A stretch of 64,000 nt of DNA from Emticicia sp965283955 (GCA_965283955.1 CBDIQW010000003.1:20880-84879); one strand, 5' to 3'. Positions 9,560-20,019 are shown, numbered from the stretch's first letter. Notes: generated from the sequence alone by a model not told the origin. Translations and numbers: made by a program.

Positions 9560-10659
9560 ATGAAAAATGAAATGAATAGACGTACATTTATTGCATCATC
9601 CGTTGCTTTAGGAGGTGTTGCCTTTTTGGGGAAACTACAAATGAGCAATCACACACAAATCCCAATGATTACAAATCGAACAAATAACCCAGCATTAAAA
9701 ACCATTTTACCTACTTGGGAAGGTACACCACTGGATAAAAATGGCTGTTTCATGAATCATGAATTTCCGAATTCTAATGATTTCTCGAAGGCCTTAAAGT
9801 GGATGACACAAAAGAATCCTCAAAAAGAATTAAAGAAAAACGATACATGGAAAATGCCCGTTATTACCGACGACGGATTTCTTAATTCGACGGAAGATAT
9901 GATAGTATTTTTGGGTCATGCTACATTTTTTATTCGTTTGGGAGGAAAGCAAATACTTATTGACCCTGTTTTCGGTACTCTTCCATTTCAAAAACGATAT
10001 ACCGAATTTCCAATTTCAACAGATAAATTGGTGAATATTGATTACGTACTTGTGTCGCACGACCATCGTGACCATTGCGATGAGGATAGTATAAAATTGC
10101 TTCAAAAACAGAATCCCAAAGCCATATTTCTTACTGGTTTAAAAATGAAATCGGTATTAGGAAAATGGGCAAAAGCTAATGAAATTCAAGAAGCGGGTTG
10201 GTATCAACAATACAAACTTGATGATGACCTCGAAATCAACTTTCTACCCTCTCGACATTGGTCAAGACGCTCCTTGAATGATACCAATAAACATTTATGG
10301 GGAGCATTTGTGATAAAAAGTAACGATAAAACAATCTATTTCGGTGGAGATTCTGGATATGGAAGTCATTTCAAGGAGGTAGGAAGTTTATTTCCAAACA
10401 TTGATGTGGCACTAATTGGTGCGGCGTCTATTCGCCCCGCTGGTTTATGGCCGATAACCATCAAGACCCTGAACACGCCATTCAAGCATTCAAAGATACA
10501 AACGCCAAGATGTTAATTCCGTTTCATTACGGCACTTTTGATTTGTCGGACGAACCTTTATCCGAACCAGAAAATTTAATGAAACAATTGGCACAGAAAG
10601 ATAAAATAGAAAATCATTTAAAATTAGTCAAACTTGGCGAAGTGGTTTCTTTAGTTTGA
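9560..10659 (+). CDS. MBL-fold metallo-hydrolase (UlaG/N-acyl-PE phospholipase D-like), one frameshift
   Basis: About 366 residues when the frame is repaired. The N-terminus has a twin-arginine-like signal (MNRRTFIASS); starts at 9536, 9560 or 9572 are possible. The metallo-beta-lactamase motifs are FLGHATFFIRLGGKQILIDP, VSHDHRDHCD (zinc ligands) and FGGDSGY, followed after the break by DNHQDPEHAIQAF and IPFHYGTFDLSDEP. The two halves are in different frames. The change lies near 10420-10435, upstream of CGCTGGTTTATG, where one base seems missing. With repair the family PRWFM motif appears. This is the NAPE-PLD/UlaG branch. It sits in the hydroxylase operon. Confidence 0.85.
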
Positions 10660-10711
10660 AAGTAAAAAAAGTATTCTAACCACGATAAATGGTAAATAAG
10701 ATAAATATAAT

Positions 10712-11638
10712 ATGAAAAACAAAATTGAAAATTGGACAGCAAGTAATATCCCTCATAGAAGCGAAGGTTTAGCTGTAATAACAGGTAGTACAGAAGGAGT
10801 TGGCTATGAAGATGCACTGGCGTTGTCATTGGCAGGTTGGAATGTGATAATGATGGGGCGTAACTCGCAAAAAGGAGCTGAGTCGATTGCCAAGATAAAA
10901 CAGGTTAATCCGAAGGCAAAAGTGAGTTTTGAAAAAATTGACCTTGCAAATCTTTCATCAATTAAAGATTTTGCTTTAAAAATGATTTCAAAAGGACAAG
11001 CTATCAATCTTCTAATAAATAACGCTGGGGTAATGACTCCGCCCGAACGTCTCGAAACAGCAGATGGTTTTGAGTTACAATTTGGCACGAATCATATCGG
11101 ACACTTTGCTTTAACAGCTCAACTTTTACCTTTGTTAAGTAAAGCGAAAGATGCACGAGTTGTTACAGTTTCAAGCGTGGCGAATCGTGCGGGAAAAATT
11201 AATTTCGACGACCTTCAGTCGAAGTCTTCTTACACTCCTATGGTTGCTTACGCTCAATCAAAACTTGCTAATCTCATGTTTGCGTTTGAACTTCAAGGCC
11301 AAAGTGATATAAACGGTTGGGGCATTCTGAGTTTAGCCGCTCATCTAGGTGTTTCTCGTACCAATCTTCTTATAACGGGTGCTGGTAGATGGAGTTTTGC
11401 TGGAATGATGCGAACGCTTTTCCCTTTTTTATTCCAAGCACCAGCCCAAGGAGCATTGCCAACTTTATTTGCGGCTACTTCACCAGATGTAATAGGAGGT
11501 TCGTATTATGGACCTAACAAAATGAGCGAAACTCGTGGATTTCCTTCACTTTCACAAATACCTGTACAAGCAGAAGATGAAAATGTGGCTGCAAAGTTAT
11601 GGGAAGTATCGTTACAATTAGCAGATGTTAAATTTTAG
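10712..11638 (+). CDS. Short-chain dehydrogenase/reductase
   Basis: Classical SDR of 308 residues with the cofactor-binding TGSTEGVG (about residue 23), the NNAG motif, the catalytic Ser in VTVSSVANR and the YAQSK active-site pair. The length and N-terminal extension resemble retinol dehydrogenase/WW-domain oxidoreductase-like members. An NADP-linked oxidation or reduction of an alcohol or carbonyl is expected. It lies 52 bases after the metallo-hydrolase on the same strand and probably belongs to the operon that starts at 6876. Confidence 0.9.
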   Translation: MKNKIENWTASNIPHRSEGLAVITGSTEGVGYEDALALSLAGWNVIMMGRNSQKGAESIAKIKQVNPKAKVSFEKIDLANLSSIKDFALKMISKGQAINLLINNAGVMTPPERLETADGFELQFGTNHIGHFALTAQLLPLLSKAKDARVVTVSSVANRAGKINFDDLQSKSSYTPMVAYAQSKLANLMFAFELQGQSDINGWGILSLAAHLGVSRTNLLITGAGRWSFAGMMRTLFPFLFQAPAQGALPTLFAATSPDVIGGSYYGPNKMSETRGFPSLSQIPVQAEDENVAAKLWEVSLQLADVKF

Positions 11639-11750
11639 CATCAATAGTTTTTTCTTGATGATTAACAATTTGGAATAATGCTATAAAACCTCGATTAAAA
11701 AGCAATATTGTCTATATTTATAGTTTACAAATCACATAAAACTAAATAAA

Positions 11751-12101
11751 ATGATAAAAAATATAATTTCATTAGTCCTTTTGATAGCTTCGGCTGGGTT
11801 AAAGTTCAAACATGGTTTAGATTCTTTCAAAACGCCTACAATTGAACAACAAAAGATGATTGCACAACTGGGGCTGAACGAGTCCAGTATGAAATATATG
11901 GGCATTTTGGGCATTTTGATAGCAGTGCTTCAGCTCATTCCTAAAACTTTCTTTTTGGGTAATTTATTAAACGCCTTTGTTATTATTACAATCATGGCAT
12001 TTGCCATAAGGGTAGAAAATTATAAGATGGTATTGATTGAAATTCCTTTTTTGATAATGCCTTTGGTAATGATTTGGCTTAAATATCCGTTCAAAAATTA
12101 A
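11751..12101 (+). CDS. DoxX-like membrane protein
   Basis: Small membrane protein of 116 residues with four predicted helices: about 5-20, 46-66, 70-88 and 92-112. The sequence FKTPTIEQQKMIAQLGL and the PKTFFLGN turn are shared with a second gene in this window at 21017-21376, so the two are paralogues. DoxX-like proteins of this size are common next to AraC regulators in Bacteroidota, and an AraC gene follows after 13 bases here. The molecular function is unknown. Confidence 0.8.
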   Translation: MIKNIISLVLLIASAGLKFKHGLDSFKTPTIEQQKMIAQLGLNESSMKYMGILGILIAVLQLIPKTFFLGNLLNAFVIITIMAFAIRVENYKMVLIEIPFLIMPLVMIWLKYPFKN

Positions 12102-12114
12102 ATCCATTTATTAA

Positions 12115-13023
12115 ATGCAAAGTTTACCTCCTATACGAATAAAAACCATCACAGATGGTCATAAAGTGGCTGGTCTTGAAAAACCAAATCACCCACTCAT
12201 TAGCCTTGTGGACGTATCTCAATTTAAAAATCATACCGAAGTGAATTCGGTTATTTTTGATTTCTATGTAATTTCTATAAAACGTGGCTGCGATAATTTA
12301 ATATATGGTCAGCAAAAATATGATTTTGATGAAGGATTAATGGCATTTATGTCACCTGGTCAAATATTACGAGGGGAAGCAGGTGGCACCCCTCCTAACC
12401 TTCAAGGATGGATGTTATTTATTCACCCAGATTTTTTGTGGAATACCTCATTGGCTTCAAAGATAAAGAAGTATGATTTTTTCAATTATGCTGCCAATGA
12501 GGCACTTTTTCTTTCTGAAAAGGAGGAAGTAATAATCAATGGAATAATAGAAAATATACGCCAAGAATATAATTCAAACATTGATACTTTTAGTCAAGAA
12601 ATTATTATTTCTTACATCGAAACTCTCCTAAATTACGCTCAAAGGTTTTACAACAGGCAGTTTATTACTCGAAAAAAAACAAATCACCAAATATTGGAGC
12701 AGTTAGAAAATATACTCAATCGTTATTTTGAGGATGAAGAAATGATTTCAAAAGGTCTTCCCACTGTCCAATATGTTTCAGATAAACTCAATCTCTCAGC
12801 AAGCTATTTGAGGGGGCTTCTCACCTCACTTACAGGTCTCAGTACGCAACAGCACATTCATGAGAAATTAATATCAAAAGCTAAGGAAAGATTATCAACT
12901 ACCGAATTATCGGTAAGTGAAATTGCTTATGAATTAGGTTTCGAGCATCCACAATCCTTTAGCAAATTATTTAAAACCAAAACGTCGCTTAGCCCATTAG
13001 AGTTTAGAGAAAGTTTTAATTGA
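12115..13023 (+). CDS. AraC-family transcriptional regulator
   Basis: Complete regulator of 302 residues. The N-terminal half is a cupin-like ligand domain (about 20-150) with QKYDFDEGLMAFMSPGQ. The C-terminal 100 residues carry the two helix-turn-helix motifs, with VSEIAYELGFEHPQSFSKLFK and SPLEFRESFN. It is a close paralogue of the genes at 1-605 and 18186-19106. It sits 13 bases after the DoxX-like gene at the end of the operon and probably regulates it. The effector is unknown. Confidence 0.93.
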   Translation: MQSLPPIRIKTITDGHKVAGLEKPNHPLISLVDVSQFKNHTEVNSVIFDFYVISIKRGCDNLIYGQQKYDFDEGLMAFMSPGQILRGEAGGTPPNLQGWMLFIHPDFLWNTSLASKIKKYDFFNYAANEALFLSEKEEVIINGIIENIRQEYNSNIDTFSQEIIISYIETLLNYAQRFYNRQFITRKKTNHQILEQLENILNRYFEDEEMISKGLPTVQYVSDKLNLSASYLRGLLTSLTGLSTQQHIHEKLISKAKERLSTTELSVSEIAYELGFEHPQSFSKLFKTKTSLSPLEFRESFN

Positions 13024-13215
13024 AATTAATTTTTATCAGACAAAAGAGTGAGTTGTTTGTAAAAAGAACTTTTGGACCGAGTAGTTTTTAGTAGAATAAC
13101 AAAAGACTTTCAAGGACAAAAGGGTATTCTTCTTCTGTTGTATTGGTTCTTTCAACTAACTCAACAGGACTGCTATGAAGGTTATGAATATATCTCAATT
13201 TGAAAATTACTAACA

Positions 13216-13247
13216 ACCAAAGCTATGCTCAAACACATAGCTTTGGT
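13216..13247. terminator. Bidirectional hairpin between convergent genes
   Basis: ACCAAAGCTATG and its exact reverse complement CATAGCTTTGGT flank an 8-base loop. It lies between the plus-strand AraC gene and the minus-strand isomerase gene that end on either side. It would stop transcription from both directions. Confidence 0.75.
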
Positions 13248-13258
13248 TAATATCAATT

Positions 13259-14290
13259 TTACTTTCCTAATTTAGCTAATACTTTCTCTAATAGTGCTTT
13301 GGTAGCTCGAATGCCATCGTCATTGGAAAGATAGGAATTGTCACCGCCCATATCTCGTAATAAACCACCTTCATATTCTACGCCCACATATCCGCCAGTC
13401 CAACCAGAATTTTTGATGATTGTAAACATCTTCATGAAATCGGTATCTAAATCCATCCCATTGGCATCAAACTTATGGGTTTTAGCACTTATACCTTTAG
13501 CAAACGGCATCATTTTCTTAACGCCTTCATATTTATCATATTCTTTTAGACATTTAGTCGCAATGATACTCTTGATGTCCATGGCAGCAGGTTTGGTCCT
13601 TTCGGCACAGAAATTCCCAAAATCTGGGAGAAACCCTTTATTTTTAGCAGGAATTTGTTTCATAATACCCACCAACCAATCAGCATCAGTAGAATAACTA
13701 AAATGATTTTCAACAATTACATTGATTCCCATTTTTCCTGCAAATTCGACTAATTTAGTATATCCATCAACGGCTGCTTTGGCTACAACTTCTTTTGTGC
13801 CTTCTTCTGGTTTGCCCGACAACATGGCCATCGTATCACCTAAGTTTACTCTAATAGCACTGCATCCTAAAAATTTAGCTGCTTCAACCCATGCATAATG
13901 ACTTTCTACAGCCTTTTGTCTTGTTTTGTCGTCGAGAGCAGTAATATTTTCTCCATCAACCATAATTAAATGGTTTTTAACACCTAAATCATCGCATCGT
14001 TTTTTGAGTTCTTGTAGGTATTTTTGGTCGGTATGTTTGTTGTTGAAAAATCCAGAAACGTATTCCAAAACGTTTATATTATGTACTTTTTTTGCTCTTT
14101 CGGGAAAATCCAAGTTGGTCATTTTACCAGTGTATAGTTCAGAAGCAAAAGAAAATTCGGCTAAAGAGATTTCAAAAATGAAAGGTTTTGCGGTATTTGC
14201 CAATATTTCATTGGGCAAAATACTTGAAAGACCAAGCCCAGCGGTGGCTAAGCCTAATTGGTGAATAAACTGACGACGAGAATTTTTCAT
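13259..14290 (-). CDS. Sugar phosphate isomerase/epimerase family protein, Tat-exported
   Basis: Xylose isomerase-like TIM-barrel protein of 343 residues. The N-terminus MKNSRRQFIHQLGLATAGLG is a twin-arginine signal, so the enzyme acts in the periplasm. The barrel shows LGCSAIRVNLGD, IVENHFSYS and KTHKFD, consistent with a metal-binding AP endonuclease-2-type fold. It lies 26 bases downstream of the large dehydrogenase/cytochrome c gene on the same strand, and the two probably form an operon for oxidation and rearrangement of a sugar or polyol. The exact reaction is not known. Confidence 0.87.
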   Translation of the reverse strand: MKNSRRQFIHQLGLATAGLGLSSILPNEILANTAKPFIFEISLAEFSFASELYTGKMTNLDFPERAKKVHNINVLEYVSGFFNNKHTDQKYLQELKKRCDDLGVKNHLIMVDGENITALDDKTRQKAVESHYAWVEAAKFLGCSAIRVNLGDTMAMLSGKPEEGTKEVVAKAAVDGYTKLVEFAGKMGINVIVENHFSYSTDADWLVGIMKQIPAKNKGFLPDFGNFCAERTKPAAMDIKSIIATKCLKEYDKYEGVKKMMPFAKGISAKTHKFDANGMDLDTDFMKMFTIIKNSGWTGGYVGVEYEGGLLRDMGGDNSYLSNDDGIRATKALLEKVLAKLGK

Positions 14291-14316
14291 ATTTTTATGT
14301 TTAACTATTTTGAGAA

Positions 14317-17047
14317 TTATTCTGAAATAAAAGTTGCAGTAAGTGGTACAAACAACGCCCCTTTCGATTTATCGTTTTTGAAAACAAAATAAAGTGTATG
14401 AATACCATTGACGGGCGTAATAGGAATTTTATAAGGAACTGGTTTCGATTTTCCATTAAATAAATTGGGGTCATCTTTGGGATGAACAAACTCACTTTGG
14501 CCATAAATTGGTCCATCGGGCGAATCAAGATGAACTTCAACGACTCCCCCTTGTGAATTTAGTTGTTGAACAGGTGCTACTATGGTCATCTCAAGGCGAG
14601 TAATACCTTTTAGGTCGATATTATTGAAACTCAAATTACTATTAGCTGCTGTCACAATTGGTAAATCCATGGTGCCTGTTTTATATCTCATTATACCTTT
14701 GGTCATCGCATCGGCAGAACCAAGTGCCAACACTGGATTTTTCAAAGTGATGGTTTTTTCATGAGATAATGCTCGCATGCCATTGGCTCCTTTATCAGTA
14801 TAAGATGCTGTAAGTTTATAGACGCCTTTGCTTGAATCAAGTCCTGAAGGTATTTTAAATGCTAACTGTCCGTTTGTAGGCAATAATTTGGGTGCTTTTT
14901 TCTCTTCACCCAGACTTAAAATATATTCGACCATTTGCTTAGCTTCCGGAAGTCCAACACTTGGATGAGCCGACATCGCCACTTCGCCCCAAACTCCAGC
15001 ACCGCCTTTAATGATTTTCTGCGAAAGCACATCTATGGCAGTTGAGCTGGATTTGTACTTTTTAGAAACCTCAACAAACGATGGCCCGACCGACTTTTTA
15101 TCTTCAAAATGGCAGGCTTTGCAGTCGCTGGCTGCTATCAAATTTTTACCTGCCGTAAACGTAGATGGAGAAAATTGATGTCCTGTTACTTCTTCGCTAT
15201 TATCTTCAGAATCTTGGTAATTGGCCATAAATTTTACATTTGAAGGCAAAATTCGTTTATCCGCCAAGCTACCATCTTCTTTATCTGTCACATTGACATT
15301 ATATTTAATTTTTTTGTTGGGGAAAAAGAAGGTTTTGTTCCCCTCTGTTATATCTAAAGAAACCTGTGGAGGTTCATTTCCAGCCACCAATAAAATTTCG
15401 CTCGAATTCTTCAAACCTTTGGCATCGGTTGCGGTGAGAATCGCTTTGTATCTACCTACGGTTTTGAATACAAACTGTGGGTTTTTCTCTTTCAAAAGTG
15501 CTACAACAGCTCCTTTATTGTTTATCAGTTTCCATTCGTAGCTTAGTGAATCACAGTCAAAATCAACCGTTCCTTCTGCTGAAAACTGAACTTTTAAGGG
15601 CAAAGCTCCCGCTAATTTATCGGCAGAAGCCATAACTTTTGGTTTTCGATTGCCTCCGTTGTATTCGATACGTACCAATTTCGATTCAGGGTTAGCCATA
15701 AACCAACCTTGACCATATTCGAGCAAATATAAATCGCCGTTTGGGCCAAAAGCCATTTCTATGGGGTGTTCAAGTTTTAGGTTTGGAAGAAACCTCTCCA
15801 TTTTTGAATATTCCCCCTTTTCGTTCATCGTAACGGCAATTATCCAATCACGCATCCACTCATAAATAAACAATTTGTTTTCATAATAGTCAGGAAATAC
15901 TCTTGTGGCATTGGGGAAGTCGGCTTTATGAAAAACTGGACCAGCCATGGCACTTCTACCGCCCGAACCTAACAATGGGAATTGCTTAGACTCGCTTGCA
16001 GGATACCAAATGAAAGCCTTTTGAGCAGGTGGAATTTCTTGTAATCCAGTGTTATTCGTAGAATTATTGATTGGCTTTTCAGGATTAAATTTGTTTCCTG
16101 ATTTTCTGGTTTCAAAATCAAAATCCCAAAATGCTTTGTTGTCCCCAACAAAATACGGCCAACCAAAATTGCCTGACTTTCGGGCTTGTCCAAACTCATC
16201 TTCTGCGGCTGGCCCCAAACCAGTAGAGTCTGTCCCAGCATCGGGGCCTACATCGCCCCAGTACACGAAACCTGTTTTTTTATCTACTGATATCCTGAAA
16301 GGATTTCTGTGTCCCATAGTATATATTTCTGGGCGAGTTTTTGGAGTATTTTTAGGAAAAAGGTTTCCTTCAGGGATGGTATAGGTTCCATCAGCTTCTG
16401 GATGGATTCTCAGAATTTTACCTCGTAAATCATTGGTATTACTCGACGATTTTTGGGCATCAAAGGCCGACCTACCGGCACGCTCATCAATTGGAGAATA
16501 TCCATCTGAGGCACGAGGACTCGTATTGTCGCCAGTAGATAAGTACAGGTTTCCAGCAGCATCCCAATCGATCGAACCACCCGATATGACAGCAGTCTGT
16601 TCGCTGTGTGGGTATTTCAAGGATAACTTTTTTAGACGAAATGTCTAAAGTATTATTGATAAAAGTATAACGTGCCAATATATTTTTTGCCTCGGAACCA
16701 GCTGGCGAATAATACAAATATACCCAGTGATTTTTTGAAAAATTAGGGTCGATATTTAATCCTAAAAGCCCATCTTCGGCCTCAGATTCTACTCCTTCAG
16801 TATTTCTATAGGTGGTACTCACTGGTATAGTTACAATGGTCGATGTCTTTTTTGTTGTATTATTAAACAATTTTACTGCTCCGTGTCGCTCAATGAATAA
16901 GACATCCTCGTTGGGTAAGACCGCCAACTCCATAGGTTCATTTAGGTTTTGTGCTAATACCACTTTTTCAAATCGGTTTTCTTCAGGTGTTTGCGAAAAA
17001 CCGAGCTGTGGTACAAAAGCGATAAGAAGAAATAGAAAATTTCTCAT
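14317..17047 (-). CDS. Secreted sorbosone dehydrogenase-like/PKD/cytochrome c/CBM-like protein, one frameshift
   Basis: Large secreted protein of about 910 residues. After a signal peptide (ending near GFSQ) comes a six-bladed PQQ-dependent sugar dehydrogenase-type beta-propeller, with EDGLLGLNIDP, RTDCCHIGGSIDWD and GHRNPFRI. A PKD-like domain follows (VDFDCDSLSYEWKL), then a cytochrome c domain with CKACHF and distal Met in the AMSAHP region, and a C-terminal carbohydrate-binding-type beta domain. The frame is broken by one extra G in a GGG run (plus-strand 16580-16582), exactly inside the CCHIGG motif; removing it joins both parts. It is divergent from the NUDIX regulator, with two operators between them. 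Confidence 0.88.
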
Positions 17048-17064
17048 AAAAATTATTATTAAAC

Positions 17065-17144
17065 TTTCTTAATGTGTATAAATTACGCAATAATAATATA
17101 ATTTTCTTAATGTGTAATATTTACGCACAAAAAAATTAATTTTG
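17065..17144. promoter_or_regulatory. Two palindromic operators and a promoter between dehydrogenase and NUDIX regulator genes
   Basis: Two near-identical 26-base sites occur at 17065-17090 and 17103-17128, 38 bases apart. Each contains a palindrome of the form TGTGTAAnnnTTACGCA; the second is TGTGTAATATTTACGCA, and the first is TGTGTATAAATTACGCA. A -7-like TAATTTTG (17137-17144) follows, placing the second site over the -33 region of the regulator gene. NUDIX-type sugar regulators bind such palindromes, so the adjacent regulator is the likely ligand and probably controls both directions. Confidence 0.75.
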
Positions 17145-17164
17145 TACCCACAACGAATTTTTAG

Positions 17165-17926
17165 ATGAGCAATATTTTAAAAAATATATTAGAAAGGTCA
17201 CTTAAAGAAGTATCGATAGACTTTGTGATTTTCGGTTTTAATGGAGGCGAGTTGAAAGTATTGCTTTTAAAATGGAAAAATACCGACAAGTGCAGCCTAC
17301 CAGGAGGACGGATTTTTCCTGATGAGAATCTGAACGATGCTGCCGTCCGAATATTGGTAGAACGAACAGGTTTAAAAATCATTATTTTGCAACAATTTCA
17401 TACTTTTGGAGATGTAATTCGCTATAAGAATTACAGTAAATCTGAAACCTATAAGTACCTTGAGACAGCATTTGGTGGTTCGTTTAAGACAGGCGAATCA
17501 TTGGGTAGGGTAATTTCGGTGGGTTATTATGCGTTGCTCGATTTTGAAAAAGTAACTGCAGTACCAGATTTAGTTACAGACGAATGTAAGTGGTATCAAA
17601 TTTCAGAATTACCATTATTACTTTTTGACCATAACGAAATGGTAGAAAAAGCCCTTAAAACTTTAAGAAAAGATATTAGATTCATGCCGATTTCTAATCT
17701 TTTACCAGAAAAATTTACTATTTCAGAGATACAAAAATTGTATGAGACTATTCTCAGTAAACAATTTGACAGACGAAACTTTCATAAATCGTTAGTCAAC
17801 CAAGATTTTTTAATAAAACTGGATGAAAAAAGGATTGGCAACGCCAATAAAGCCCCACATCTTTATAAATTCGACACGCAAAAATATTTGGAGCATTGGA
17901 AAGTGGTATTGACTTATAAAGGCTAA
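17165..17926 (+). CDS. NUDIX-type transcriptional regulator of sugar use (NrtR/AraR-like)
   Basis: Cytoplasmic regulator of 253 residues. The N-terminal NUDIX fold (about 17-150) starts with VSIDFVIFGFNGGELKVLLL and contains LPGGRIFPDENLNDAAVRIL. The NUDIX box is degenerate, as in regulators that bind but do not cleave nucleoside-sugar ligands. The C-terminal winged helix (about 165-250) carries FTISEIQKLYETIL and FDRRNFHKSL, the usual end of this family. It is divergent from the dehydrogenase/isomerase operon and probably represses it through the two palindromes upstream. Confidence 0.9.
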   Translation: MSNILKNILERSLKEVSIDFVIFGFNGGELKVLLLKWKNTDKCSLPGGRIFPDENLNDAAVRILVERTGLKIIILQQFHTFGDVIRYKNYSKSETYKYLETAFGGSFKTGESLGRVISVGYYALLDFEKVTAVPDLVTDECKWYQISELPLLLFDHNEMVEKALKTLRKDIRFMPISNLLPEKFTISEIQKLYETILSKQFDRRNFHKSLVNQDFLIKLDEKRIGNANKAPHLYKFDTQKYLEHWKVVLTYKG

Positions 17927-17957
17927 TTTGTAAAATTAATTTGGTGGTATTGCTAAC

Positions 17958-18066
17958 TCAATTAAAACTTACCCTAAATTCAACAGGACTTTGCCCTACT
18001 TTGCTTTTAAATAATTTACTGAAAGATTGAGGGAGTTCAAACCCTAAATAATAAGGGATTTTGCCA
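17958..18066 (-). pseudogene. Remnant of an AraC-family C-terminal helix-turn-helix
   Basis: Read on the minus strand, this stretch encodes YYLGFELPQSFSKLFKSK followed by SPVEFRVSFN and a TGA stop. That is the last 35 or so residues of an AraC regulator like those at 12115 and 18186. Upstream of it no matching coding sequence remains before the next gene. It is a decayed copy, probably from a tandem duplication of the neighbouring AraC gene. Confidence 0.8.
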
Positions 18067-18185
18067 AACTTAGGATTTATATTTTGAGTTAAAATAAGGC
18101 TTCTAATATTTCGACAGGCTGATGCAGTAAAAATCTAAGGTTGAAAAATGTGTAGATTCTTCTTGTTTGAGTATATATACTTTTA

Positions 18186-19106
18186 TCAATTAAAACTTGC
18201 TCTAAACTCTAACGGAGACAAGTTAGTTTTGCTCTTGAAAAGTTTTGAAAAACTTTGACTATGTTCAAAGCCTAATTCGTATGCAATTTCTGAAACAGTT
18301 AGGATAGTTGTTGATAATTTTTCTTTAGCTTTTTCAATCAACTTTTCATGAATGAGGGTTTGGGTAGAATTACCTGTCAAAGATTTTAATAGACTACCCA
18401 AATAGTTGGGGGATAAATGAAGTTGTTCTGCTAAGTATTGTGCCGTAGGAGTCCCTTTACTGATTAAGTTTTCATCTCTAAAATAATTTTCTAAGATGGT
18501 TTCAAACTTTACAAGTATTTGATTATTGGTTTTTGCTCTTGTTATGAATTGTCTCTGATAAAACCTTTCGCAGTAACTCAAAAGTTGTTCAATTTGTGCT
18601 ATTATGATTTTTTGGGTAAATTTATCAATATTTGAATGGTATTCTCTTTGAATATTTTTTAGAATATCAATTAATACCACCTCTTCTTTTTCAGATACAA
18701 ACAATGCTTCATTTACATTGTAGCCAAAAAAATCATATTTATGGATAGTGTTCGCCAAAGGAGTATTCCAAATAAAATCGGGATGTATAAAAAGCAATAA
18801 ACCATCAGGTTTTATGGTTTGTTGTTTATCAATGGTAATGCTTACCACTTGTTTTGGGGCAACAAATGTTAAGAGTCCTTCATCGAAATCATACTGCTGC
18901 TGACCGTATTTAAACTTGCCTTCTATATTTCGTTTTAAACCCACTGAATAAAAGTTTTGTACCCAGCTAATTTCAGTTTCTTCTGTTTGGTACGTTACAG
19001 CCCCATAATCAACTAAACTAACCAACGGATGCTCAGGTTTTGGCAAACCGCTCATTTTGTGAAACTCAGCCAATGTTTTGAATTGATGTATTTTTGAAAT
19101 GCTCAT
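18186..19106 (-). CDS. AraC-family transcriptional regulator
   Basis: Complete regulator of 306 residues with an N-terminal sensing domain (QQYDFDEGLLTFVAPKQ) and a C-terminal double helix-turn-helix (VSEIAYELGFEHSQSFSKLFK, SPLEFRASFN). It is closely related to the genes at 1-605 and 12115-13023. It lies 65 bases after an SDR gene on the same strand, so the pair may be co-transcribed. The remnant at 17958-18066 immediately downstream suggests a former tandem array. Confidence 0.93.
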   Translation of the reverse strand: MSISKIHQFKTLAEFHKMSGLPKPEHPLVSLVDYGAVTYQTEETEISWVQNFYSVGLKRNIEGKFKYGQQQYDFDEGLLTFVAPKQVVSITIDKQQTIKPDGLLLFIHPDFIWNTPLANTIHKYDFFGYNVNEALFVSEKEEVVLIDILKNIQREYHSNIDKFTQKIIIAQIEQLLSYCERFYQRQFITRAKTNNQILVKFETILENYFRDENLISKGTPTAQYLAEQLHLSPNYLGSLLKSLTGNSTQTLIHEKLIEKAKEKLSTTILTVSEIAYELGFEHSQSFSKLFKSKTNLSPLEFRASFN

Positions 19107-19171
19107 CCTTTTGAGTTTTAATTGACCGAGCTTAATGTTGAAAAAAGCTCGGTCAAAATTAGCAAAACACT

Positions 19172-20019
19172 TTATTTTTGATAATCAGTTGATTTACTTA
19201 ATTCTTCGTTAGTGGCTAATTCTTTTTGTAAAACGTCTATTTTACTATAGGCCATATCAAAAGAGTCTGAACCCATGAAGAAATGTAATGGTGTGTTTTC
19301 CATCTCAGCCAACTGTATGAAGACATGAGCTGCTTTGCTTGGGTCGCCAGGCTGATTACCAATCATTTGTGTTTCATGCCATATTTCTGTATTTCTTGCT
19401 GCTGTGTAATCGGAAATTGGGTTTGCAGGCAATTTCATAGAACCTTCTTTTAAGAAGTTAGTATTGAAATAGCCTGGATAAACAATAGTTGCTTTTACAT
19501 TAAATTCTTTCGCCTCTGCTGAAAGTGCTTCTGTTAAACCCACTACTGCAAATTTAGTAGCACAGTATACGCCCCAGCCAGGAAATGAACCCAACAAGCC
19601 TGCAATAGAGGATATGTTTATCACATGCCCTGCTTTTTTAGCTCTAAAATGTGCCATAACATTTCTGGTAACATTCAATAAGCCAAAAACATTTACATCA
19701 AAATTTTCTCTTGCTTCGGCATCAGTCATTTCTTCCAATGTACCAATTTGACCAAAACCTGCATTGTTCACCAAAACATCAATTCCTCCAAAGGTATTGA
19801 TAGTATTTTCGATTGCTTTAACAATACTGTTTTCATTTAACAACTCTACTTGTAAGGGTAAAAAGTTAGCATTGTCATTATTTACAGCTCTTATTAATGA
19901 CTCAACATTTCTTGAAGTTGCAGCTACATTATATCCCTCTTCAAGTAATTTTTTACAAGAGTTAAACCTAATCCCTTTGAGGCACCAGTTACAAACCATA
20001 CTTTCTTTGAATTTTCCAT
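19172..20019 (-). CDS. Short-chain dehydrogenase/reductase, one frameshift near the N-terminus
   Basis: Classical SDR of about 282 residues when read from the ATG at 20019. The first 20 codons (MENSKKVWFVTGASKG) give the cofactor-binding TGASKGLG motif. The frame then breaks in a run of six T on the plus strand (19949-19954); one more base restores VKKLLEEGYNVAATSR. Further motifs are NNAGFG, the catalytic Ser in INISSIAG and YCATK. The annotated-looking start further in would lack the nucleotide-binding loop, so the upstream start is preferred. An NAD(P)-linked oxidoreductase is expected; the substrate is unknown. Confidence 0.87.
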
